A stretch of DNA of 64,000 nt, from assembly GCF_014206875.1 (NCBI RefSeq), contig NZ_JACIJO010000002.1:434001-498000 (forward strand). Reading direction: 5' to 3'. The position numbers and the translations under genes were made by a program. This DNA is from Algoriphagus iocasae. GTDB taxonomy: Bacteria; Bacteroidota; Bacteroidia; Cytophagales; Cyclobacteriaceae. Positions 19,033 through 26,102 of this stretch are shown here, one piece after another. Numbering within the stretch: the first letter of the stretch is position 1; every line of letters begins with the position of its first letter. The notes under the pieces were generated by a model, which made no database searches, was not told the DNA's origin, and saw nothing but the letters and a program-made list of their open reading frames with translations.

Positions 19033-19196
19033 AATTGTTAATTGAAATAGTTAAAATTGGTTAGTATGGTAGAAACAAGTGCCGTAAGTATTTGTTTTTC
19101 AATAGATTGAAAACATAGTCAGAGCATGATAAACCATCCTTCAACCTGTTATTTTCAGCCTTGAACTGATAAAAAAGAATTTTTGGATATTTGTAT

Positions 19197-19670
19197 ATGC
19201 AAATCAAATTGATCGCCATTGGCAAAACGGACAACAATGCTATCCAATCTCTCATCGAAGAGTACAGCAAACGACTGAATTTTTACATCAAATTTGATTT
19301 TGAGATCATTCCGGACCTTAAAAACACCAAATCCCTTTCTGAGAGTAGCCAAAAGGAAAAGGAAGGAGAATTGATTTTAAAGAAGTTAGTCCCCTCAGAT
19401 GAGTTGATTCTATTAGATGAGAGAGGCAAAAGCTATAGTTCTATTGACTTTTCCGAATACCTTCAAAAGAAGATGAATTCTGGTTTGAAACAAATGATCT
19501 TTGTCATTGGAGGACCTTATGGATTCTCTGATGCTGTCTACTCCCGGGCAAATGGAAAACTTTCGATTTCAAAAATGACTTTTTCGCATCAGATGATCCG
19601 ACCATTTTTCATTGAGCAACTTTACCGTGGGTTTACCATTCTCAGAAATGAGCCCTACCATCACGAGTAA
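19197..19670 (+). CDS. rlmH: 23S rRNA (pseudouridine1915-N3)-methyltransferase RlmH
   Basis: A SPOUT-class methyltransferase of 157 residues that modifies helix 69 of 23S rRNA. It shows the LDERGK region, the SAM-binding knot segment IGGPYGFS and the conserved C-terminal LYRGFTILRNEPYHHE. The ATG at 19197 gives the usual MQIKLIAIGK beginning; an in-frame TTG lies two codons earlier. Identification is firm. Confidence 0.97.
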   Translation: MQIKLIAIGKTDNNAIQSLIEEYSKRLNFYIKFDFEIIPDLKNTKSLSESSQKEKEGELILKKLVPSDELILLDERGKSYSSIDFSEYLQKKMNSGLKQMIFVIGGPYGFSDAVYSRANGKLSISKMTFSHQMIRPFFIEQLYRGFTILRNEPYHHE

Positions 19671-19778
19671 TTCAGTCAACTTCTTGGTCTTGAAGGGATA
19701 AAGGCCCTCAAAACTTAAACAATTCTCAAAAAAATTAGCTTTAAAAATTACCAGAATGTTAAGATTTGGATAATTTTG

Positions 19779-19808
19779 TTTGCTAATGTTACCAAATTGT
19801 TAACTTTA
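19779..19808 (+). promoter_or_regulatory. Bacteroidota-type promoter candidate
   Basis: TTTG (19779-19782), an 18-base spacer, then TAACTTTA (19801-19808) fits the TTTG/TAnnTTTG promoter pattern with one mismatch. Transcription would start about 25 bases before the ATG at 19840. Prediction only. Confidence 0.45.
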
Positions 19809-19839
19809 CCGTACATGGATAACATAGGCTTCACGCAAA

Positions 19840-20664
19840 ATGAAACATTTGATTCTCACATATTTGACTTTAATCGGGCTTAGCAGCTTTGCTTTAGCGC
19901 AGGAAAAGTCATCTGTCAGTGAGAATTTATTTTTTGAAAGCCCATTAGAAGCCAAAATCTGGGAAGAAGCCCAAGATGAGCCATTAAACCTATTTATGGC
20001 TGTACATGCCGATGAAATTCAAGAACAGAAGTGGAATGAATTGGTTGAGATTCTAGATAAAAAAAGAAGCAAGACAAAAAATGATTTAAACTTCTTAAGA
20101 GCAATTTTTCAAAAATCCCATCAACAATTATTGAAAGATTATGTGAAGCATTCCACTTTTAACGAAATGCTGGAGTCTGGGAAATTTGATTGTGTCAGTG
20201 GCTCTGCCACATTAGGAATGCTTTTGGACAGATATGGATATGATTTTGAAATTGTAGAGACCGATTACCATGTATTCATTGTCACAACTGTAGATGAAAA
20301 AGAAATAATATTGGAAAGCACACTTCCAATTGGAGGAATGATCACCAGTCCATCTGAAGTGCAAGATTATCTAGAAAGCTATAAGCCTGTAGAATTTGCT
20401 CAATTGGCTTCCTTGACTGAACGATTGGGAAGTGCTGATCAAACTCTTTCTGATCATGCGATTTTCAGAAAAGTATCATTGACCCAACTTGCAGGCTTGC
20501 AATATTACAATGACGCAATTACCCATTTCAATGACCAAGCATATGGCCTTGCTTCCAAGCAACTGAGCAAAGCTTTGGTACTTTATGAATCTGAAAGAAT
20601 CAAAAACCTGAAAGATTTGGCCAAAGAACAGGCATATAAAGTCTACGGTTACGACGTCAAATAA
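19840..20664 (+). CDS. Secreted transglutaminase-like protein
   Basis: A 274-residue protein with a signal peptide ending near ALAQ (residue 21). The middle part looks like a transglutaminase/protease-like fold: Cys118 in KFDCVSGSATLG, His144 in DYHVFIVT and Glu159 as possible third member of the triad. The GxCxxxA-like Cys context followed by a YH..V segment is typical. The C-terminal third is helical. Activity (protease, amidase or none) is not known. It is preceded by a promoter-like site. Confidence 0.6.
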   Translation: MKHLILTYLTLIGLSSFALAQEKSSVSENLFFESPLEAKIWEEAQDEPLNLFMAVHADEIQEQKWNELVEILDKKRSKTKNDLNFLRAIFQKSHQQLLKDYVKHSTFNEMLESGKFDCVSGSATLGMLLDRYGYDFEIVETDYHVFIVTTVDEKEIILESTLPIGGMITSPSEVQDYLESYKPVEFAQLASLTERLGSADQTLSDHAIFRKVSLTQLAGLQYYNDAITHFNDQAYGLASKQLSKALVLYESERIKNLKDLAKEQAYKVYGYDVK

Positions 20665-20670
20665 AAAAAT

Positions 20671-20694
20671 GGCTTCTCTATTTATAGAGAAGCC
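20671..20694 (-). terminator. Hairpin terminator, minus-strand polarity
   Basis: GGCTTCTCTA (20671-20680) and TAGAGAAGCC (20685-20694) form a perfect ten-base stem with a TTTA loop. Only on the minus strand is it followed by a T-run. It would end a short transcript covering the tiny frame at 20750-20818. It could also terminate the upstream + gene weakly. Confidence 0.65.
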
Positions 20695-20749
20695 TCACTT
20701 GCATTGATCCATCACCCCAAGAGATCAATAGCCATCAAAAAATCCTCAA

Positions 20750-20818
20750 TCAAAGAAGAAAAGCCAGAATGAACGCCAATAGCGCGGTAATTCTAAGGAT
20801 GGCTATAAATGTTTTCAT
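20750..20818 (-). CDS. Possible 22-residue hydrophobic microprotein
   Basis: A tiny frame reading MKTFIAILRITALLAFILAF plus LL encodes 22 residues: a short basic N-terminus and one hydrophobic helix, the form of a single-span microprotein. It sits between two hairpin terminators (20671-20694 downstream, 20874-20901 upstream). A perfect TAnnTTTG box (TATGTTTG, 20844-20837) lies 18 bases before its ATG. That gives a self-contained transcription unit. Coding is not proven at this length; a small RNA is the alternative. Confidence 0.35.
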   Translation of the reverse strand: MKTFIAILRITALLAFILAFLL

Positions 20819-20836
20819 AACACGTTACTTAATATT

Positions 20837-20844
20837 CAAACATA
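20837..20844 (-). promoter_or_regulatory. -7 box before the 22-residue frame
   Basis: Minus-strand TATGTTTG matches TAnnTTTG exactly. The -33 position 18 bases upstream is poor (GGTG). Predicted transcript start is about 10-12 bases before the ATG at 20818. Confidence 0.35.
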
Positions 20845-20873
20845 GAACTTTAAGTAAAATGACACCATACGAC

Positions 20874-20901
20874 AAATGCCCTATATTTCTATAGGGCATT
20901 T
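20874..20901 (-). terminator. Terminator of the lipoprotein-Wzi-SlyD operon
   Basis: A perfect 12-base stem, AAATGCCCTATA with TATAGGGCATTT, and a TTTC loop lies 15 bases past the SlyD-type gene. The T residues are inside the 3' arm rather than a separate tract. Confidence 0.7.
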
Positions 20902-20916
20902 GATGTTTTAGTGATT

Positions 20917-21432
20917 TTAATGGTGATGGTGACCATCAGGGCCATGTACATGTCCGTGGTCTATCTCTTCCGGCTGGGCGTCTCTAATAGAAACAATTTT
21001 CCCGTCAAACTGCAAGTCATGGGCTGCCAAAGGTGGGTTAAAATCCATGTGAACACCCAAATAATCGATCTTAGTTATTTCTCCTTTGATCTGATTTCCA
21101 TTATTGTCCTGCATGGGAATAACCGCTCCTACCTTTAGTAGATCCTTTTGCTTCTTGCCTTCTTGTTTGAAATTGGCCTTTGGGATGATGGTCTTTCTCT
21201 CTTCGTAATAATCCCCGTATGCATTTTCGAAGTCGATAAAAACAGAAAATTCATCTCCTACCTTTTTCCCTTCCAAAGCTTCTTCAAACTTTGGGAAAAC
21301 TGCATCTGAACCAAATAGGAACAGGAAAGGCTTGTCTTCAGGAACTTGTTCAAAGTCCACCATTCCAGATTCCCCATCATCTACCTTTAGATGATAGGCG
21401 ATTCCTACCACTTTATTTTTTTCTACAATCAT
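20917..21432 (-). CDS. slyD: SlyD-type FKBP peptidyl-prolyl isomerase
   Basis: A 171-residue FKBP-fold prolyl isomerase/chaperone. The start at the ATG 21432 (MIVEKNKVVGIAYHLK) gives the family's normal beginning; an upstream in-frame ATG would add 25 residues that overlap the Wzi gene. FKBP strands are interrupted by the insert-in-flap domain. The C-terminus is His-rich (HGHVHGPDGHHHH), as in nickel-binding SlyD. It is the last gene of a minus-strand operon, 10 bases after the Wzi-like gene. Confidence 0.9.
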   Translation of the reverse strand: MIVEKNKVVGIAYHLKVDDGESGMVDFEQVPEDKPFLFLFGSDAVFPKFEEALEGKKVGDEFSVFIDFENAYGDYYEERKTIIPKANFKQEGKKQKDLLKVGAVIPMQDNNGNQIKGEITKIDYLGVHMDFNPPLAAHDLQFDGKIVSIRDAQPEEIDHGHVHGPDGHHHH

Positions 21433-21442
21433 TTTTAAGAAA

Positions 21443-23146
21443 TTATCTGAATAGATAAGCAACACCGATTTGGGCAACAAAATTCTTTCTATCATAACCA
21501 GGAACAAAATATTGATCTGGCTGATTTTCTAAGAACCATTTGTAGTTTAAGGTATTGACATATTGCATTTTTCCGCTGAGCAAGAAATCTCCGACTTTCC
21601 AGTCCCCAACTAGGGATGGAACAAGGTCCACGTATTTATTCCTCCAATCTTTTGAAGCTTCATACCTGAAATAATAAAAGTCATTATTATAGACAATTCG
21701 CTCCATCTGGAATCCAAGTCGGTTCATTTTATTAACCCAGGCAAATTCCACAAAAATAACATTGCTGCCAGGGCCATTACCTGCTCCCAAAACTTGACCT
21801 TTATGAGTATATCCATCTTTTACATGATCGTGGATATACCAAGTTTTCAAGTCTCTGATATCTTCTCTGATTGTTTGACCCGTTTGGGTCATTTCTGAAC
21901 TTATCTGGAAATAGTGTCCAGGTTTTTTCAGACTCATCAAATGTGAAAAACCAAAAGTAAAAGCTCTTCCAGATTCTGGCTCGATCATAAAATCAGAGAG
22001 TCTTCTGTTATTGTCTCTCGTCCCATACTCACCATAAAATTCAAAATGACCTTCTGGACTCAACCACCTGAAGAACCCAGAACTGAATTGCTGTCTTTTA
22101 TCACGGATTGGATCAATAACATTTTCTGGCCCTTTTCTTCCGCTAAAAATCGGAATTAGATCTCCCAAAGCAGAAATGTCTTTTCGATACAAATGACTTA
22201 CAGAACCATAGCCAAGGAAAAGTCCCGGAACCCACTTGGGTTGATAAGTTAAAACTAAGCCAGACAAGTACCTTTTACTGTTCTCAGGTTTAGGAATGTA
22301 AACCGGATTCTGCTGGATCGAATAATCAGAAAGTGGAGGAAGGAAACCACTAGAATTTAAAAAGCCTCCAATAAATTGGCCTTCAAATGATCCTATTTTT
22401 GTCTGGATAGGCTTTCTGGTATTTGCTGTAAAGTGAAAAAACCCAGGAGCATTATTACTCATCAATAAGGAAGTCCTTCTGCCAGGTCCCCACCACAGGT
22501 TTTCGGTTGAGACTCCAACTGAAACGTCCTTGAAATTATACCTAAGACTAGATTGGCCTCCATAAATTTGATTATATCCTTTATCCCCAAAACGCTCAGG
22601 CATATCAATTCTGTTCATGTATTCATAATAAAACAAAATTGTCGCCTGATGCTCAATCGGGAATCCTTGGTAATCTTTATTTTGAGCCAAAAGAATTTCT
22701 GGCTGAAACTGAAGGCTAAAGTTTCCAAACTCCGCATATATTCCCGGGCTCAGAATAGCCTGCATCCCACGATTGGGAATAAAAGCACCATCATTTACCC
22801 CAAAAGCATATGTAGAATTGTATTGGGTTTTTAAAACTGCAGGGAGCATCAAAAACTTCCCTTTATTGTCTTTTCCAAAATTTCTGTGGACAGCAGATAA
22901 GTCCATATCTACCACAGAACTATCTAAATCAAACCCATATTTAATTCCAAAAGCTTCGGTTGGATAAATAGGTCTGATCATAAAAGACGAACTGGAATCT
23001 ACTAAACCCAGTAGCTGGGCTCTTCGGACATAATTATCCAAAACCGGCATACCAACAGGCACTGTCTGTGCAAAAGAAGCTTTTGCTGACAAAATCAGGC
23101 CTACAATCAAAAACAGTCTACTTAAATTTCTCACAAGTTTCTTCAT
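21443..23146 (-). CDS. Capsule assembly Wzi-family outer-membrane protein
   Basis: A 567-residue outer-membrane beta-barrel protein with a signal peptide ending near SFAQ. The mature part has alternating amphipathic strands rich in Tyr, Phe and Gly and ends with a terminal aromatic/Arg residue pair (AYLFR), as barrel proteins do. The general pattern matches the Wzi family, which anchors capsule or exopolysaccharide to the cell surface. It is four bases behind a lipoprotein gene and 10 bases before the slyD gene, one operon. Confidence 0.82.
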   Translation of the reverse strand: MKKLVRNLSRLFLIVGLILSAKASFAQTVPVGMPVLDNYVRRAQLLGLVDSSSSFMIRPIYPTEAFGIKYGFDLDSSVVDMDLSAVHRNFGKDNKGKFLMLPAVLKTQYNSTYAFGVNDGAFIPNRGMQAILSPGIYAEFGNFSLQFQPEILLAQNKDYQGFPIEHQATILFYYEYMNRIDMPERFGDKGYNQIYGGQSSLRYNFKDVSVGVSTENLWWGPGRRTSLLMSNNAPGFFHFTANTRKPIQTKIGSFEGQFIGGFLNSSGFLPPLSDYSIQQNPVYIPKPENSKRYLSGLVLTYQPKWVPGLFLGYGSVSHLYRKDISALGDLIPIFSGRKGPENVIDPIRDKRQQFSSGFFRWLSPEGHFEFYGEYGTRDNNRRLSDFMIEPESGRAFTFGFSHLMSLKKPGHYFQISSEMTQTGQTIREDIRDLKTWYIHDHVKDGYTHKGQVLGAGNGPGSNVIFVEFAWVNKMNRLGFQMERIVYNNDFYYFRYEASKDWRNKYVDLVPSLVGDWKVGDFLLSGKMQYVNTLNYKWFLENQPDQYFVPGYDRKNFVAQIGVAYLFR

Positions 23147-23150
23147 TGGA

Positions 23151-23816
23151 TTAGTTCAGTGTGAGGGCTTTAATTTCAATTTTGGAGATAGACCAGGACT
23201 CATCGCAAACTGGATCTGGCGAATTATTGGCAACAAGGTCAGAATTCATGTAAATTCTGGCTGTGGCATTGCTATGATCAATGATCTTGGAAATACTATA
23301 TCGGGTTGAATAGCTATTAAAAGCTCCGAAGAGGCAAAGACCGGGAAGATTGGTTTGAATTGCTCCTGTTTTAGGAACATTTTGCCTTGCATAGTTATCT
23401 GGGTAGGATTGATAGAGGCAGTATGTCGACTCGCATGGAGAATTAGAAAAAGTAGTCCGGAATACTTCCAGATTATCCACACCAAAGAACCATTGATCAG
23501 GACCTCCCACGCCATCATCTGGGTTTCCATCCCAACTATCATGAACAATAATTTCTACCGTAACTTTGAGCAAATTATGATTTGGAAGATCGCTCACATT
23601 GACTGCCACTTCCTCATTATGATAAAATCCGGCAAGGGTATCATTTTCAAAAATAAATAGCCTTCCATTCTCGAAACCAGCTAAATTCAAATCCGAAAAA
23701 TCATTGGAATAAACGATAGTTTCAGATTCTAAGGTATCAGTACAGGAGGAAAAAAAACCGAAACAGGCAATCACTGGAATAATTCCCCAGTTTTTATACC
23801 ATTTACGAATTGACAT
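23151..23816 (-). CDS. Hypothetical lipoprotein
   Basis: A 221-residue lipoprotein. The signal peptide ends at a lipobox FFSSC (Cys near residue 25). The mature domain is beta-rich, with segments such as HDSWDGNPDDGVGGPDQWFFGV, recalling a jelly-roll or lectin-like sandwich, and five further cysteines. No family is named with confidence. It begins the operon with the Wzi-like and SlyD-type genes, only four bases ahead of the former, which suggests a cell-surface role. Confidence 0.7.
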   Translation of the reverse strand: MSIRKWYKNWGIIPVIACFGFFSSCTDTLESETIVYSNDFSDLNLAGFENGRLFIFENDTLAGFYHNEEVAVNVSDLPNHNLLKVTVEIIVHDSWDGNPDDGVGGPDQWFFGVDNLEVFRTTFSNSPCESTYCLYQSYPDNYARQNVPKTGAIQTNLPGLCLFGAFNSYSTRYSISKIIDHSNATARIYMNSDLVANNSPDPVCDESWSISKIEIKALTLN

Positions 23817-23925
23817 GAATACTTATTTACAGATAAAAACTATTGGCACAAAGAAACAAAAAACCAGCCAAATGAGGATTATCTAAACTTTCCTATTTTT
23901 CTGGCTTTAGCCAATAAGTAATTTT

Positions 23926-23933
23926 TATTTTTG
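23926..23933 (+). promoter_or_regulatory. -7 promoter box before wecB
   Basis: TATTTTTG matches TAnnTTTG exactly, 20 bases before the wecB ATG. A TTTA at 23906-23909 could be a weak -33 element with a 16-base spacer. Prediction only. Confidence 0.4.
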
Positions 23934-23953
23934 GGTAAATTTTCAAATTCATT

Positions 23954-25051
23954 ATGAGCAATTTTACGATTGTCGCAGGAGCTCGACCCAACTTTATGAA
24001 AATCGCACCGATTATCCACGCGATTCAGAAAGAACAAAAAGCCGGAAAACAAGTGAAATTCAGATTGGTTCATACGGGACAGCACTATGATAAAAAAATG
24101 TCAGGTGATTTCTTTGATCAACTGAATATTCCTGAACCAGATGCAAATCTTGGTGGAGGCGGCGGCACACAAGCAGAACAAACTGCAGCAATCATGGTCG
24201 CTTTTGAAAAGGAATTGATGGAAAATCGCCCCGATTTAGTCCTGGTAGTTGGGGATGTTACCAGCACTTTGGCTTGTTCCATCACAGCAAAAAAATTACA
24301 GATTGATGTTGCTCATGTAGAAGGCGGAATCCGTTCTGGAGACTTGACGATGCCTGAAGAGATCAACAGAATGGTGACAGACAGCATCACGGATCATTTT
24401 TTCACTACCTCAGAAATAGCCAATACCAATTTGAGAAAGGGAGGTTTTTCCGAAGATAAAATCCATTTTGTGGGGAACACCATGATCGATACCTTAATGG
24501 CTCAAATGCCGAGGTTCCAAAAGCCAGAAGGAGAAGTTTTTGAAAATTTAGAACCCGGAAACTACTTTGTCATGACTATGCATAGACCTGCCAATGTAGA
24601 TCAGGAACATTCGTTAAAAGCGATGATTGATGCTATTTTGGAAGGTACCGGTGGTTTGCCGATTATATTTCCTGTGCATCCCCGAACTGCCAAAAACCTG
24701 CAATCAATCGGTATTGATGCACCCAATTTGATTATGGTTGAACCTTTGGGTTATCTAGAGTTTAATTACTTGGTGAAGAATGCCAAAGGAGTGATAACCG
24801 ATTCGGGAGGCATTACAGAAGAGGCTTCCGTGATGAATGTTCCATGTATCACTTTACGTGACAATACAGAAAGAGCCGAGACCATCCACCTTGGCACCAA
24901 TGAACTGGTCGGAACTGATCCAGCTAAATTGAAACCTTACTTGGAAAAAGTGATGAAAGGAGATTGGAAAAAGTATCAGGGAATTCCTCTTTGGGATGGA
25001 AAAACTGCTGAAAGAATTGTCTCTATTTTAATAGAGAAATACCCTGAATAA
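23954..25051 (+). CDS. wecB: UDP-N-acetylglucosamine 2-epimerase (non-hydrolysing)
   Basis: A 365-residue GT-B-fold enzyme converting UDP-GlcNAc to UDP-ManNAc for surface polysaccharide. It has the N-terminal ARPNFMK motif (about 9-15), the HTGQHYDKKM region, the TMHRPANVD segment and the C-terminal catalytic stretch TDSGGITEEA. Length is normal. The cupin gene starts two bases after its stop, so the pair is probably cotranscribed. The nearby Wzi-family protein fits a polysaccharide context. Confidence 0.95.
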   Translation: MSNFTIVAGARPNFMKIAPIIHAIQKEQKAGKQVKFRLVHTGQHYDKKMSGDFFDQLNIPEPDANLGGGGGTQAEQTAAIMVAFEKELMENRPDLVLVVGDVTSTLACSITAKKLQIDVAHVEGGIRSGDLTMPEEINRMVTDSITDHFFTTSEIANTNLRKGGFSEDKIHFVGNTMIDTLMAQMPRFQKPEGEVFENLEPGNYFVMTMHRPANVDQEHSLKAMIDAILEGTGGLPIIFPVHPRTAKNLQSIGIDAPNLIMVEPLGYLEFNYLVKNAKGVITDSGGITEEASVMNVPCITLRDNTERAETIHLGTNELVGTDPAKLKPYLEKVMKGDWKKYQGIPLWDGKTAERIVSILIEKYPE

Positions 25052-25052
25052 A

Positions 25053-25538
25053 ATGGAAACAGGCGAAAGAATTCAACAATTGGTATCCGAATTACAGCTC
25101 CTCCCTCATCCTGAAGGGGGATTTTATAAGGAAACCTACAGATCGATTGACCTAGTCAAAACTCCAAATGGAGAGCGGAATATCTGTACAGTTATTTACT
25201 TTTTGTTGACTTCAGAAAATGTCTCCAAATTCCATCGGATCAAAAGCGACGAACACTGGTTTTGGCATGAAGGGAGTCCGCTGACTATCCATATTCTAGA
25301 TCAAAAAGGTCATCAGAAATTACTTCTTGGACCTATCAATGGCTCAGGTTCCCAACCACAACATATGGTCCAAGCTGAGAAGATTTTCGGAAGCACTGTA
25401 GATGAAAAAGTTGGCTATGCCTTAGTTTCTTGTGTAGTAGCTCCAGGATTTGATTTTGAGGACTTTGAGCTCTTTAGTAAGGAGGAACTGTTACATGATT
25501 ACTCTGATCATGAAGCTATTATTTCCAGATTGACTTAA
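25053..25538 (+). CDS. Cupin domain protein (DUF985 family)
   Basis: A 161-residue cupin of the DUF985 type: LLPHPEGGFYKETYR near the start, then HRIKSDEHWFWHEGSPL, which contains likely metal-binding His/Glu residues, and the terminal VAPGFDFEDFEL stretch. Biochemical role of this family is unsettled; sugar-related isomerase activity has been suggested from fold. It follows wecB with a one-base gap, consistent with sugar metabolism. Confidence 0.88.
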   Translation: METGERIQQLVSELQLLPHPEGGFYKETYRSIDLVKTPNGERNICTVIYFLLTSENVSKFHRIKSDEHWFWHEGSPLTIHILDQKGHQKLLLGPINGSGSQPQHMVQAEKIFGSTVDEKVGYALVSCVVAPGFDFEDFELFSKEELLHDYSDHEAIISRLT

Positions 25539-26021
25539 TTATTTCGTAAGAGAAAAAATAGAGGCCGTTTCTAAACTTTTGGTGTCATAAACAAGGTCAT
25601 CCTGATACCAAACTTTGGTCAAAATGATACCTGAGTCTCCGAGTTTCTTCATTTCACTTACGAATGTATCACTTTCGTCCTTATTCCATTCGATAATGGT
25701 CTCTCCGATTGGGTAGTCACCACCTAAGAAAACCCTCATGACATAGTTGTCATTTTGTTCATCTTTATAAATGAAAAAGTTTTTTGGGTGATCTAATCCT
25801 CCATTAAATACTCGCACCTTTTCCCCTTCCTCCATATAGTAAAGGTTGATGAATTCCTCCTTAAAACTATTAGGATTATTTTGATCCAATAAATCATTTC
25901 CTTGGTCATCGGTAACTGTAAGATCAAAGCCGATATCTATTACTGTGCAACAAACAGGATTCTCTTGGCATCCAACCAACAAGAATGTAAAGAGGATTAA
26001 AACAATTTTGTCAAGTCTCAT
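25539..26021 (-). CDS. Hypothetical lipoprotein
   Basis: A 160-residue lipoprotein: signal peptide MRLDKIVLILFTFLLVGC with the lipidated Cys at residue 18. Two adjacent cysteines (CC, near residue 24) follow. The rest is a small beta-rich domain with many acidic residues. No family is recognised. It converges on the cupin gene, abutting it with no gap, and is followed upstream by the TonB-receptor terminator. Confidence 0.7.
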   Translation of the reverse strand: MRLDKIVLILFTFLLVGCQENPVCCTVIDIGFDLTVTDDQGNDLLDQNNPNSFKEEFINLYYMEEGEKVRVFNGGLDHPKNFFIYKDEQNDNYVMRVFLGGDYPIGETIIEWNKDESDTFVSEMKKLGDSGIILTKVWYQDDLVYDTKSLETASIFSLTK

Positions 26022-26050
26022 TTTGAAATTTAACTAAAAAACCCTTAAAC

Positions 26051-26080
26051 AAAAAGAGGCCCCAAATGGAGCCTCTTTTA
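26051..26080 (-). terminator. Terminator of the TonB receptor operon
   Basis: Minus-strand AAAAGAGGC pairs with GCCTCTTTT, with one internal mismatch and a short AT-rich loop, followed by five T. It lies about 20 bases past the receptor stop codon. Confidence 0.75.
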
Positions 26081-26102
26081 ATATTCATTGTGGTGGTATT
26101 TC

